Shown: positions 9,073-18,492 of the stretch, piece after piece
How positions within the stretch are numbered: the first letter of the stretch is position 1
Layout of the letters: each line of letters opens with the position of its first letter
NCBI RefSeq assembly: GCF_000147075.1
Contig: NC_014484.1
Span: 1,009,501 to 1,073,500, forward strand
Direction: 5' to 3'
From: Spirochaeta thermophila DSM 6192
GTDB taxonomy: Bacteria; Spirochaetota; Spirochaetia; Winmispirales; Winmispiraceae
DNA length: 64,000 bases
Notes under the pieces: model-generated
Seen by the model: the letters and a program-made list of their open reading frames with translations, nothing else
Database searches by the model: none
What the model was told of the DNA's origin: nothing
Translations under genes and position numbers: made by a program

Positions 9073-11157
9073 ATGGCCGATGTCCAGCAGATGCTCAGAA
9101 ACGTGTTCATCACCCAACGATCCGATGTGCTCGTAGCCATTGGTGTCATCGTGGTGGTGATGATGCTCGTCATCCCCATGCCCGCCGTCCTCCTCGACAC
9201 CCTGATGGCCCTCAACCTGGTCATAAGCCTCCTCACCATCCTCATCGTCCTCTCCGTGAGGCGGGCCCTTGAGTTCTCGGTGTTTCCCACTCTCCTCCTC
9301 GTGTTGACCGTGTTCGGACTGGCCCTCAACGTCTCTTCCACCAGGCTCATACTCACCCAGGGGAGCGGGTTCCAGGGGCGGCTCATCCGGGCGTTCAGCA
9401 CCTTCGTGGTCGGATCCGCGGGGACCGAAGGCCTCGTGGTGGGGTTCATCATCTTCATCATCATCATCGCCGTACAGTTCATCGTCATCACCAAGGGGGC
9501 CACGAGGGTAGCGGAGGTGGCGGCTAGGTTTACCCTCGACGCCCTCCCCGGGAAGCAAATGGCTATAGAGGCCGAGTACAACTCGGGTGCGATCACGGAG
9601 GAGGAGGCGGCCCGCAAAAAGGCGGAGCTCCAGAGGGAGGCCGACTTCTACGGGGCCATGGACGGTGCCTCCAAGTTCGTGTCAGGGAACGTGAAGGTGG
9701 GGCTCCTCATCACCTTCATCAACGTCCTCGGCGGGATGATCGTGGGGATGGCCATTCACGGGGAACCGCTCGACGTGGCCCTCCGCACCTACATCTCGCT
9801 CACGATAGGTGACGGCCTGGTCTCCCAGTTTCCGGCCCTCCTGGTCTCAACCGCCACGGGCCTCATCGTCACCCGGGCCATCTCCGATGGGACCTTCGGC
9901 CAGGATGTCTCCTCCCAGTTCTCCCAGGAGGGGAGGATCTACTGGATGGCCGCGGGATTCCTCCTCTTCCTCTCGCTCCTGCCCGGTTTCCCCTGGTACG
10001 TGCTCGTTCCCATGGCGGGCCTGCTCGCCTTCGTGGGTTTCAGGCTCGCACAACGCCCTGTCAGGGAGGCCGAAGCGGCCGCTGCCGAGGCGGCGGCCGC
10101 CCGTCCCGTCCCTCAGCAGCCCGAGATATCCCCGGTGGTGCCCCTCGACCCCATCGCCCTCGAGATCGGGTACGCCCTCATCCCCCTTGTGGATCGTGAG
10201 CAGGGAGCGGAGCTCCTGGAGCGTATCACCCGTATCAGAAAGGAGACGGCCCTCGAGCTGGGGATCGTGATCCCGAGGATACGTATCGTCGACAACATGC
10301 GGCTCGAACCTTCCGAGTACTGCGTGAAGATCAAAGGGGTGGAAGTAGGCCGGGGAAGGATCAAGATGGGGGCCTACCTGTGTATCAATCCCGGGGGAGT
10401 GACCGAGGAGATTCCCGGAGAGGAGACCCGGGATCCCGCCTTCGGACTTCCGGCCAGGTGGATAAAGGAAGAGGACCGCGACAGGGCAGAACGGGCTGGT
10501 TACACAGTGGTGGATCCTCCCTCCATCATCGCCACGCACCTCACCGAGATCATCAAACAGCACGCGGCCGAGCTCCTCGGACGCCAGGAGATCCAGTCGA
10601 TGCTCAACGCCCTCAGGGAGGACTACCCCGCGGTGGTGGACGACGTCCAGGAGGTGCTCACTCTCGGTGAGATCCAGAAGGTGCTCCAGGGCCTCCTCAG
10701 AGAGCAGGTCTCCATCCGGAACCTCGTGAGCATCCTGGAGACGATCGCCGACTACGCCCGCATGACGAAGGATGTCACCTTCCTCATAGAGAAGGCCCGA
10801 CAGGCGATTGCCAGACAGATCTGCGCACAATATACTGACGAGCACCGTGTGTTGCGGGTCCTCACCCTGGATCCCGCGCTCGAACAGATGATCATCGATG
10901 CGAGGGTGGAGACCGCAGGGGGGGTGGTGACCGCCCTCGAACCCGGGGTCTATCGAAAGTGGATCAATGCGGTCATGAATGCAGTGCGGCAGGTCCAGGA
11001 GCAGGGATACCTTCCCATCGTCCTCTGTCAGGAGGCCGCGAGGCCCCTGGTGAAGCAGAGCACCCTCCGGGACGTCCCCGATCTGGTGGTGCTCTCGGTC
11101 CCGGAGATCCCTTCGGAGGTGAGGGTGGAGGCACTGGGTGAGATCAGGATCGATTGA
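9073..11157 (+). CDS. flhA: Flagellar export protein FlhA
   Basis: A 694-residue protein. About eight membrane segments fill the first 340 residues, including the conserved FHIPEP-type cytoplasmic loop (TKGATRVAEVAARFTLDALP then GKQMAIEAEYNSGAI). The C-terminal domain, from about 350 onward, forms the nonameric ring that receives chaperone-substrate complexes. Length and all blocks agree with the family. It is followed 16 bases later by flhF. Confidence 0.97.
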   Translation: MADVQQMLRNVFITQRSDVLVAIGVIVVVMMLVIPMPAVLLDTLMALNLVISLLTILIVLSVRRALEFSVFPTLLLVLTVFGLALNVSSTRLILTQGSGFQGRLIRAFSTFVVGSAGTEGLVVGFIIFIIIIAVQFIVITKGATRVAEVAARFTLDALPGKQMAIEAEYNSGAITEEEAARKKAELQREADFYGAMDGASKFVSGNVKVGLLITFINVLGGMIVGMAIHGEPLDVALRTYISLTIGDGLVSQFPALLVSTATGLIVTRAISDGTFGQDVSSQFSQEGRIYWMAAGFLLFLSLLPGFPWYVLVPMAGLLAFVGFRLAQRPVREAEAAAAEAAAARPVPQQPEISPVVPLDPIALEIGYALIPLVDREQGAELLERITRIRKETALELGIVIPRIRIVDNMRLEPSEYCVKIKGVEVGRGRIKMGAYLCINPGGVTEEIPGEETRDPAFGLPARWIKEEDRDRAERAGYTVVDPPSIIATHLTEIIKQHAAELLGRQEIQSMLNALREDYPAVVDDVQEVLTLGEIQKVLQGLLREQVSIRNLVSILETIADYARMTKDVTFLIEKARQAIARQICAQYTDEHRVLRVLTLDPALEQMIIDARVETAGGVVTALEPGVYRKWINAVMNAVRQVQEQGYLPIVLCQEAARPLVKQSTLRDVPDLVVLSVPEIPSEVRVEALGEIRID

Positions 11158-11173
11158 GGAGGCGGATATTCCT

Positions 11174-12331
11174 ATGGAATTTTTCACCGAGCAGGCGCCC
11201 ACCCGTGCGGAGGCGCTCCAGAAGATCAGGACCAAGTACGGGGACAGGGTGAGAATCCTCTCTCAGCGCACCGTACGCCTTGGGGGCTTCCTCGGACTCT
11301 TCCCCCGGGAAGGGGTGGAGATCACCGGCTACGTGGTCCCCGAGGGAGTACGTACCCCCTCCTCCCCGAGGCGTTCCTTCGACGAGGAGCGGAGGCGAAT
11401 CCTGGAGCTCGCGAAGTCTGAGCAGTCTCCCCGTGACCAGATCCTCGAGAAGGTGCTCTCGGAGCTCGCCCAGATCAAGGAGAACATCCAGAGGGGGACG
11501 GTACGAGAGGATGAGAAGGAACATGAACACATCAGACGTCTTCGGGCCATGCTCGAGGAAGCGGAATTCACCGATCGCTACATCGAGAAGACCATCCGAC
11601 GGATCAGGGACGAACTCACCCTCCAGCAGATCGAGGATTTCGCCCTCCTCCAGAAACTCGTCGTTCAGTGGGTAAGGGAATCGATACGGATCTACCCGCT
11701 CAAATTCACCAGGAGACCTGAGATCTTCATCCTGGTGGGCCCCACGGGGGTGGGGAAGACCACCACCATCGCGAAACTGGCGGCCATGTACGGCTTGGGG
11801 CTCGAGGACAACATCCGCTACGACGTGCGGATCATCACCATCGACAACTATCGGATCGCCGCCCGCCAACAGATAGAGACCTATGCCAACATCATGGGCA
11901 TCCCCGTCGCCTGTGTGGAAAGCTACGAAGAACTCGAACGCCAGGTGAGGCTCTTCCAGGATGTGGACATCATCTTCGTGGACACCATAGGAAAGAGCCC
12001 CCGTGATTACCGGAAACTCGCCGACATGAAGGACATGCTCGAGGCCTGCGGCAGCCGTGCCCAGACACATTTGGCCTTGAGTGCCACCACGAAAACAGCC
12101 GATATATATACCGTCCTGCAGCAGTTTGAGCCGTTCAACTACACGTCGGTGGTGCTCACCAAGCTCGATGAGACCACCACGGTGGGGAACATCATCAGCG
12201 TGCTGGAGGAGAAGGGAAAACCCATATCCTTCATCACCAACGGACAGGCGGTTCCCCACGACATCGCGGCGGCGACACCGGCCAAACTTCTGGCTGCAGT
12301 ACGCGGCTTCATACTGGAAGATATGGAGTAG
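11174..12331 (+). CDS. flhF: Flagellar SRP-like GTPase FlhF
   Basis: A 385-residue SRP-family GTPase that sets flagellar position and number at the cell pole. Domains: a basic N-terminal region, an N-domain helical region, and a G-domain with the P-loop GPTGVGKTTT at about 189-198, then DTIGKSPRD and TKLDE motifs. I chose the ATG at 11174, preceded by gaggaggcgg, over an upstream in-frame start at 11138 that overlaps flhA. FlhG, its usual antagonist, is encoded next. Confidence 0.93.
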   Translation: MEFFTEQAPTRAEALQKIRTKYGDRVRILSQRTVRLGGFLGLFPREGVEITGYVVPEGVRTPSSPRRSFDEERRRILELAKSEQSPRDQILEKVLSELAQIKENIQRGTVREDEKEHEHIRRLRAMLEEAEFTDRYIEKTIRRIRDELTLQQIEDFALLQKLVVQWVRESIRIYPLKFTRRPEIFILVGPTGVGKTTTIAKLAAMYGLGLEDNIRYDVRIITIDNYRIAARQQIETYANIMGIPVACVESYEELERQVRLFQDVDIIFVDTIGKSPRDYRKLADMKDMLEACGSRAQTHLALSATTKTADIYTVLQQFEPFNYTSVVLTKLDETTTVGNIISVLEEKGKPISFITNGQAVPHDIAAATPAKLLAAVRGFILEDME

Positions 12332-12334
12332 ATC

Positions 12335-13198
12335 ATGGCAGACCAGGCCGAATCTCTACGGGAGTTGATGCGAGGTCGGATGGTCCCTCTCTCGCAGAGT
12401 CGTACACGGATCATCGCCGTGACCAGCGGTAAGGGAGGGGTGGGGAAGACCAACGTCGCCACCAATCTCGCCATCGCCTATGCCCAGCTGGGGAAGAAAG
12501 TGGTACTCATGGATGCCGATCTGGGCCTGGCGAACGTGAACGTGGTGCTCGGCATCATTCCCAAGTACAACCTCTATCACCTCATAAGGCGGCAGAAGAC
12601 CCTGGAGGAGATCATCGTCGATACGCCGTACGGTATCAAGATCATCGCAGGGGCATCGGGATTCGCGAAGATCGCGAACCTCTCGGACGACGAGCGTGAG
12701 CATTTCATCGAAGAACTGGTGGGACTCTCCTTCGCCGATGTCATCATCATCGATACCAGCGCGGGGGTGACCCAGAACGTGATATCCTTCGTGGCGGCTG
12801 CCGACGATGTGGTCGTGGTGACCACCCCCGAGCCCACCGCCATCACCGACGCCTACGGGATCATCAAGATCATCGCGACCGAGATAGAGAACATCAACAT
12901 GGGACTGAAGCTCGTGGTGAATCGGGTGAAGAGTGTGGCAGAGGGACGACGGGTGGCGGAGCGGGTCACCACCATCGCGGGACAGTTCCTCAACGTGAAG
13001 ATCGACTATCTCGGATTCGTGTACGAAGACGGTTCGGTACAGGATGCGGTACTGAAACAGCGCCCCTTCATCGTCCTCGATCCCAGGGGGAAGGCCTCCA
13101 TATGTGTCAAACACCTCGTGAGCAGACTGGAGAAGGTGGAATACCGTGAGGGGAAAGGACTCGGAGGCTTTTTGCGAAATCTCCTCGGCAGGGGGTGA
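12335..13198 (+). CDS. flhG: MinD-like ATPase FlhG (YlxH)
   Basis: A 287-residue ParA/MinD-family ATPase that limits flagellar number with FlhF. The deviant Walker A motif SGKGGVGKTNVATNLA lies near residue 31, followed by MDADLGLANV and the DTSAGVT switch motif. An N-terminal peptide containing LRELMRGRM precedes the Walker motif, matching the family's DQA-L-R element thought to activate FlhF. Three bases separate it from flhF. Confidence 0.93.
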   Translation: MADQAESLRELMRGRMVPLSQSRTRIIAVTSGKGGVGKTNVATNLAIAYAQLGKKVVLMDADLGLANVNVVLGIIPKYNLYHLIRRQKTLEEIIVDTPYGIKIIAGASGFAKIANLSDDEREHFIEELVGLSFADVIIIDTSAGVTQNVISFVAAADDVVVVTTPEPTAITDAYGIIKIIATEIENINMGLKLVVNRVKSVAEGRRVAERVTTIAGQFLNVKIDYLGFVYEDGSVQDAVLKQRPFIVLDPRGKASICVKHLVSRLEKVEYREGKGLGGFLRNLLGRG

Positions 13199-13256
13199 GG
13201 GGGCTTTGCTTGACGGAGGCACCGTTTTCGTCTAACCTGGTAACGGTTGGATTTAT

Positions 13257-13913
13257 ATGAAGATAACGTATGCCCTGGCGGGAGGAGGGAGCGTGGCGGC
13301 CTTGTCCCTCCTCATAGGACTCTTCTCCGGTAATCCTCTCGGGGTGGCGATGCTCCGGGCGCTGGGAAGTGGAGTCCTTTTCGGCGGGGTGCTGTACGTC
13401 GTCTGGGAGGTGGTGCGGCGGTTTCTCCCGGAGCTGGTTCAGGAGGAAGAGTCCGCCCCTTCGTCGCTCCCTGAGAAATCGGAGGAGGAACAGGACCACG
13501 TGGTCGATATCGTGCTCGAGGACGAGGCCTCCCCGTCCCCACGGACGGTTCCCGGGGAACAGATGGGGATCGGAAGGGAGGATGATCTGGAAGAATCGGT
13601 CCGATCCTTCGGGGAGGGGGGTGGAGAGAGGGAAAGTCAGGGGGACGGGGAAGGGATGCCGGACTCCTCTCCCCTCGGTCCGGATCGGGAGGATGCGGGA
13701 CTCGACGAGTTCCCTGAGATCGATGATCTGGAAGAGGATTTCTTCGAAGAAGTGTCCGCCGAGGAGGAGGGCCCGGAGGAGGATGGTACGGATCCGCTGT
13801 CATTCGAGTCTTCTCAGTCGATCTCGGGGGGCGGAGGAGGCATGGGGGATCAGGATCCACAGGTCATCGCTCAGGCGATACGCACCCTATTGAAAAAAGA
13901 TGAGAAAGGGTAA
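13257..13913 (+). CDS. Conserved spirochaetal membrane protein of the flagellar operon
   Basis: A 218-residue protein with one or two membrane helices near the N-terminus (about 5-26 and 32-55) and a long, very acidic, low-complexity tail rich in Glu, Asp, Ser and Gly. No catalytic motif is visible. It lies between flhG and fliA, the position of an uncharacterised gene in treponemal flagellar operons. The gap before it holds TTGACG at 13210 with a poor -10 (TAACCT), so a promoter is only possible. Function unknown. Confidence 0.75.
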   Translation: MKITYALAGGGSVAALSLLIGLFSGNPLGVAMLRALGSGVLFGGVLYVVWEVVRRFLPELVQEEESAPSSLPEKSEEEQDHVVDIVLEDEASPSPRTVPGEQMGIGREDDLEESVRSFGEGGGERESQGDGEGMPDSSPLGPDREDAGLDEFPEIDDLEEDFFEEVSAEEEGPEEDGTDPLSFESSQSISGGGGGMGDQDPQVIAQAIRTLLKKDEKG

Positions 13914-13919
13914 CGGTTC

Positions 13920-14708
13920 ATGGATGAACGCAGCCTGGCGCAGAGGACAGAAGACGAGCTCTGGAAGGAATATCAGAAGACAAGGGATCCCCAGATCCGT
14001 GAGTACTTCATCAAGCAGTACGCCCCACTCGTGAAATACGTTGCGGGAAAGATCGCGGTGGGGCTCCCCAGCAGCGTGGAGTTCGACGATCTGATCGGCT
14101 TCGGGACGTTCGGACTCCTCGATGCGATCGAGAAATTCGACCCCGAAAAACATGTGAAGTTCAAGACCTATGCGGTCACCAGGATAAGAGGCGCCATCTA
14201 CGACGAACTCCGTGCAATGGACTGGGTCCCTCGTTCGGTACGGCAGAAGAGCAGGGAGATAGAGGACGCCCTCCACAGGCTCGAGAGTTCCCTGGGGAGG
14301 GCCGCCACCGACGAGGAACTCGCCCGGGAGATGAATATGAGCTCGCGTGAGCTCCAGAAGACACTCCAGAAGATCAGTTCCACTTCCATCCTCTCCCTGC
14401 AGGAACTCTGGTACACAGGAGACGAGAACGATCGGGTGGCCATTGCGGATATGCTCGAAGCCCCCCAGGCCTATGATCCGGCCGCCCGCGTGGAGCGGGA
14501 GGAGATAAAGCGGGTGGTGGCGGAAGCCATAAAAGAGCTTCCTGAAAAGGAAAAGAAGGTCCTCGTGCTCTATTACTACGAAGATTTGACTTTGAAGGAA
14601 ATCGGGGCTATCCTTAATGTGACGGAGTCCAGAGTGTCTCAGCTCCATACCAAGGCGATCAGCCGGCTCAGGGTGAAGCTGAGGAACATACGTAAAGGTA
14701 TCTTCTAG
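13920..14708 (+). CDS. fliA: Flagellar RNA polymerase sigma factor FliA (sigma28, WhiG type)
   Basis: A 262-residue sigma factor of the FliA/WhiG class. Region 2 (GFGTFGLLDAIEKFDPEKH, then FKTYAVTRIRGAIYDELR), region 3 and region 4 (the LTLKEIGAILNVTESRVSQL helix-turn-helix) are all present. It directs late flagellar genes. Its gene is inside the early flagellar run, so it should be made with the export apparatus. Confidence 0.95.
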   Translation: MDERSLAQRTEDELWKEYQKTRDPQIREYFIKQYAPLVKYVAGKIAVGLPSSVEFDDLIGFGTFGLLDAIEKFDPEKHVKFKTYAVTRIRGAIYDELRAMDWVPRSVRQKSREIEDALHRLESSLGRAATDEELAREMNMSSRELQKTLQKISSTSILSLQELWYTGDENDRVAIADMLEAPQAYDPAARVEREEIKRVVAEAIKELPEKEKKVLVLYYYEDLTLKEIGAILNVTESRVSQLHTKAISRLRVKLRNIRKGIF

Positions 14709-14716
14709 GGGGACCG

Positions 14717-16660
14717 GTGATTTCCCTTGATCAACTCCGTGATTACATGAAGACACAACTGGAAGAGGACAAGAGGAGGAAACTCGTCCAGGTCACGGGC
14801 CAGACACTGGAGGAGGCACTCCAGGAGGCGGCGATAGAACTCGGTTGCAGGATAAAGGATCTGGAATATGAGGTCATAGAGAAAGGATCGTCCGGTTTCC
14901 TGGGTATGGGGAAGAAGTCATGGCTCGTCGTGGCCTCCCTGGCGGTACAGAAGGTGAAGGAAGAGGTGCGTGAAGAGGAAGCCGGACTGGGCATCGAAGA
15001 GATGGCACCGCTTCCCAAGGATCGGGATGGACAGGCCTTCGTGAGACTCTCCCCCGACGGTGTGTATCTCTGTGTGATCCCTCCCGAGGGGAAGGGAAAA
15101 CCGGTCACGGAACGGGCGGCGCTCGAGGCGATCGCCCGGAGGACGGACGCCTCCGTGGACGTGAACCTCGTGAGCAAGGTGGTACGGAAGGCCGACGGGC
15201 AGTTCGTGAGGATCGCTCCTTACAGCTACAATCCCGCACACGATGCGGTTCTCAGTGTGAACATAACCGATGGGGAGATGCGGGCCTATCTCCTCGCTCA
15301 GCCCCCTCGGGAGGGCGGTACCGATCCCACCGCGGAGATGATCCGGGATTTCCTCAAGATGAACGGAGTGGAATACGGCCTCAAGGAGGATGTGATAGAG
15401 GAGTTCGAGAGGAATCCGCGCTATGGACAGGAGATACTGATCGCGGAAGGGACGCCGCCGCGGCATGGCGAGGATGCAAAGATCGTGTACAACTTCGAGA
15501 CCAACCCCTCTCGGATCCGTCTCAAGGAGCGCGACGGACGGGTCGACTACAAGGACCTCAACCTCGTCCAGAACGTAGTGGCGGGTCAGGTGCTCGCGAA
15601 GAAGATTCCTCCCGGGAAGGGCGTGCCCGGCAAGACGGTCACGGGTACGCTCCTCCCCGCACGCGATGGGAAGGATCTGCCCATCCCCGTGGGCAAGAAT
15701 GTGAAACTCTCCGAGGATGGGATGGTGGCGGTGGCCGAGATCAACGGCCAGGTGATGATCACGGGCGGAAAGATCTCCGTGGAACCGGTGTACACCGTGG
15801 AAGGGGATGTGAGCCTGAAGACCGGGAACATCCTCTTCCTCGGTACGGTGATCGTGAAGGGGAATGTCGAGGACGGATTCTCGGTGAAGGCGAGCGGCAA
15901 TATCGAGGTGAAAGGAAGCGTGGGAAAGTGCGAGCTGGATGCAGAGGGTGATATCGTGGTCCACCAGGGGATCGCCGGAAAGTCGGCCGCTCTCATCAGG
16001 GCCGGGAAGAACGTGGTCTCCCGTTTCATCGAGAACGCGCGGGTGGAGGCGGGAGAATTCGTGCTCGTCTCGGATGGGATCATAAACTGTACGGTCTCGG
16101 CGAACAAGAAGATCATCTGCCATGGTCGTCGGGCGAGTATAGTAGGAGGAAAGCTCATCGCCACGGAAGAGATCGTGGCGAAGAACCTCGGCTCGGTGGG
16201 CGGCATAGAGACGATCCTCGAGGTGGGATACGATCCCAGGGCGAAGGAAAAGGAGGAGCATCTCTCCCAGGAACTCGAGAAACTGCAGGATGAGCTCAAG
16301 GAGATCATGCTGAACCTCGGAACGCTCGAGAACCAGCGTAAGACCCAGAAGCTTTCCGAGGAGAGACTCAAGGTGTACAAGGAGCTCCTCCTCCGTCGGA
16401 GGGAGCTCTCCCTCAAGGTGGAGAACCTGCAGAAGGAGATAGAGGATACCCGCGCCTATCTGTCTCAGCTCAAGACCAAGGGGAGGATCTCGGCTTCGGG
16501 GACCGTGTTTCCGGGTGTCAAGATCGTCATCAGGGATGCGGTGCTCCAGGTGAAGAACGAGTTCAAGGCGGTCACGTTCATCTCGGAGGCCAATATGGTG
16601 AAGGTGACGAAGTACGAGGAACCGGAGGATCTCGACAAACTGGATCTCCTCGAGAGGTAG
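14717..16660 (+). CDS. fapA: FapA (DUF342) family protein with N-terminal Jag-N domain
   Basis: A 647-residue protein. The first about 65 residues (TLEEALQEAAIELGCRIKDL, then GSSGFLGMGKKSWLV) form a Jag-N domain seen also in Jag/KhpB RNA-binding proteins. The remainder is the FapA/DUF342 polymer-forming beta-helix domain followed by a coiled coil (about 510-580). The family is linked to envelope and flagellar functions, but its biochemical role is unclear. GTG start, nine bases after fliA. Confidence 0.85.
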   Translation: MISLDQLRDYMKTQLEEDKRRKLVQVTGQTLEEALQEAAIELGCRIKDLEYEVIEKGSSGFLGMGKKSWLVVASLAVQKVKEEVREEEAGLGIEEMAPLPKDRDGQAFVRLSPDGVYLCVIPPEGKGKPVTERAALEAIARRTDASVDVNLVSKVVRKADGQFVRIAPYSYNPAHDAVLSVNITDGEMRAYLLAQPPREGGTDPTAEMIRDFLKMNGVEYGLKEDVIEEFERNPRYGQEILIAEGTPPRHGEDAKIVYNFETNPSRIRLKERDGRVDYKDLNLVQNVVAGQVLAKKIPPGKGVPGKTVTGTLLPARDGKDLPIPVGKNVKLSEDGMVAVAEINGQVMITGGKISVEPVYTVEGDVSLKTGNILFLGTVIVKGNVEDGFSVKASGNIEVKGSVGKCELDAEGDIVVHQGIAGKSAALIRAGKNVVSRFIENARVEAGEFVLVSDGIINCTVSANKKIICHGRRASIVGGKLIATEEIVAKNLGSVGGIETILEVGYDPRAKEKEEHLSQELEKLQDELKEIMLNLGTLENQRKTQKLSEERLKVYKELLLRRRELSLKVENLQKEIEDTRAYLSQLKTKGRISASGTVFPGVKIVIRDAVLQVKNEFKAVTFISEANMVKVTKYEEPEDLDKLDLLER

Positions 16661-16663
16661 GGT

Positions 16664-16996
16664 ATGGCCCTCCATCCCATCGACCTGCAGACGATGTTCA
16701 CGAGGCTCCACGAGGTTGGACGGGAGCAGGGGGGTGTGCGTGAGATACCGGTGCATCATCAGACCGTGCAGGGTGAGGAGCTGGTGAAACGGGCGCAGCA
16801 GGAGAGCCGATCGGTGAATGAGACGCGCCAAGTGGGGGAAGGGGTGGAGAAAGTGAAGGAGGAGAAAGGCCGCGAACAGGGGCAGGGCAAGGGGCGGTCG
16901 AAGGAGGAGCGGGAAGCGTCCCGTAGAGCGACCTCTTCCTCACCCGAAGTCGTGGAAGACCCCGACATCGGACGCCACGTGGATCTCCTGGGGTAA
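16664..16996 (+). CDS. Small hydrophilic conserved protein
   Basis: A 110-residue, highly charged, probably disordered protein beginning MALHPIDLQTMFTRLHEVGR. A central segment is rich in Glu, Lys, Gln and Arg and the end (VVEDPDIGRHVDLLG) looks like a conserved short motif. There is no signal peptide. It starts three bases after fapA and is followed eight bases later by the next gene, so it is in the same operon. Function unknown. Confidence 0.65.
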   Translation: MALHPIDLQTMFTRLHEVGREQGGVREIPVHHQTVQGEELVKRAQQESRSVNETRQVGEGVEKVKEEKGREQGQGKGRSKEEREASRRATSSSPEVVEDPDIGRHVDLLG

Positions 16997-17004
16997 GGTG
17001 ACAT

Positions 17005-17625
17005 ATGGAGTGGTTGTGGTTTCTTGGCGGACTCATCGGCGGGACCCTGTGGTCGGTCTTCCTCATAAACCGGAAGATCGAACAGAAAGTGGAGACGCTC
17101 GAGTTCATGAACAGGGTGCGACGGGAGCTCGAGGAGATCCTGGCAAGCTGTAACGAGACGACCGACAGGAATGTCTCGATCCTCGAGCACAGGGTCTCGG
17201 GCCTCAGGAAGCTCGTGGACCGTGCCGACAAGCGTATCCAGGTCCTTCAGGATCTGCTTCGGCGGTCAGAGGATCTCGCGCCCCGCGCCGTGCCTGAAAG
17301 CGGGGAGGCGGGGGAACCTGCGGACAGGACCACTCCTCCAGAGACAGAGAGATCCTCGGGGGAGGTGGGCGCACCCGGTACCACACGCTCGCCCGATACC
17401 CCGGAGGAACCCGTGGTACAGGGAGATATCCCTTCCCCTCGTGAGCCGAACCCCGTGCGGGAGATTCAGGGCCAGAAGGGGCTCTCTCCTCTTTCGGAGA
17501 CGGTCCTCTCCCTCTACAGGAATGGTCATCCCCCTGAGCGTATCGCCCGTGAGCTCGGACTCACGGTGGGAGAGGTGGATCTCATCATATCCCTCGAGAA
17601 GACCGTGTTCCTCAAGGATCGCTAG
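17005..17625 (+). CDS. Membrane-anchored coiled-coil protein with C-terminal helix-turn-helix
   Basis: A 206-residue protein with an N-terminal membrane anchor (about 3-22), a coiled coil (about 25-90), a Pro/Glu/Thr-rich linker and a C-terminal segment (LSETVLSLYRNGHPPERIAR, then ELGLTVGEVDLIISL) resembling a resolvase-like helix-turn-helix. The organisation recalls proteins annotated DUF6115 next to flagellar genes. Its stop shares the palindrome CTAG with the stop of the convergent tonB-like gene. Confidence 0.65.
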   Translation: MEWLWFLGGLIGGTLWSVFLINRKIEQKVETLEFMNRVRRELEEILASCNETTDRNVSILEHRVSGLRKLVDRADKRIQVLQDLLRRSEDLAPRAVPESGEAGEPADRTTPPETERSSGEVGAPGTTRSPDTPEEPVVQGDIPSPREPNPVREIQGQKGLSPLSETVLSLYRNGHPPERIARELGLTVGEVDLIISLEKTVFLKDR

Positions 17626-18488
17626 AAGCGGTAGGTGAACGACCCTTTGATGGGCCTTTCGGTGTTGTTGAAGAAGGTGGCACGGGAAAAACCGTAGAGC
17701 ACCGCTTCATCGATGTCGGAGTACCCCGAGGAACTCACGAGGGTCACTGCGAGGAGGGTGCTCCCCCTGGTATGGGAATCCACCGAGAATTGGATGGTCA
17801 CGGGGCGAAGACCTGGTCTGTGTCTGTATTCGGCTTGACCGATATCGTAACCAGCCCCCTTGAGTGCATCCCATAGGTCAGGGCGGTCATCGAGAGGAGG
17901 TTGCTCCACGAGAGAGAATGCCCCCCCGGCCTCTTGGTAGTAGCGCAGAAAGAGGGCTTTCGAGCGAAGGTCCTTCACCATGTTCTCACCCACGAAACGG
18001 GGGAGTTGTGAGGGGAGCGGCATGTAGAGATAGATCGGCACGTAGATGCTCCTCCCCACTTTCCCCGCTGCTTCGGAGAAGCCGAGTGTATAGGTGTTCC
18101 CCTCTTCCCTCCCGGTGATCACCGCCGGCGTGGGAGACGGGGGGGTGCTCGGAGTCGTGGTAGCGGCGGGTCGGGTGGTGGGAGGAACGGGAGGTGTGGT
18201 GGGGGCGGAGGTGGGGGTCGCTGCTGGCGGTTGGGTGGGGAGTGGTGTGGGGGCGGGGGATGGTGGTGGAGGTGTCTCGAGGGGGCGGGGGGGGGATGCG
18301 GGGCTCTCTTGCTGCCCCCTCGTGGTGAGGTGTACCTTCACAGGTCCCGCCACGTCGGAGAGTTCCTCGAGCCTCAGGAGTCCGGTTATCCAAAATCCAA
18401 GCAGGACCATGAGATAGATCGCCACCGTGAGTGCGAGGGAAAGCGCGGCTCTCTTCCTGTCTTCGCGGAGTCTGAGATCGGTCCTCAT
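17622..18488 (-). CDS. tonB: TonB-like energy transducer
   Basis: A 288-residue protein with one N-terminal membrane helix (about 15-38), a long Pro/Thr-rich spacer (about 60-125) and a C-terminal domain ending SFTYRF, the topology of TonB, which spans the periplasm and passes energy to outer-membrane transporters. It is encoded directly after exbD and exbB. Identification rests on architecture and context; the C-terminal domain is divergent. No TonB-dependent receptor is encoded in this window. Confidence 0.75.
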   Translation of the reverse strand: MRTDLRLREDRKRAALSLALTVAIYLMVLLGFWITGLLRLEELSDVAGPVKVHLTTRGQQESPASPPRPLETPPPPSPAPTPLPTQPPAATPTSAPTTPPVPPTTRPAATTTPSTPPSPTPAVITGREEGNTYTLGFSEAAGKVGRSIYVPIYLYMPLPSQLPRFVGENMVKDLRSKALFLRYYQEAGGAFSLVEQPPLDDRPDLWDALKGAGYDIGQAEYRHRPGLRPVTIQFSVDSHTRGSTLLAVTLVSSSGYSDIDEAVLYGFSRATFFNNTERPIKGSFTYRF

Positions 18489-18492
18489 CGCC

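Noticed and set aside
7858-9558. Minus-strand open frame of 566 residues opposite flhB and flhA
   Set aside because: His/Glu/Asp-rich translation typical of an antisense frame of a conserved membrane protein gene.
13210-13238. Promoter upstream of the gene at 13257 (TTGACG with TAACCT)
   Set aside because: The -10 matches in only three of six positions and the gene is probably read from the upstream operon.
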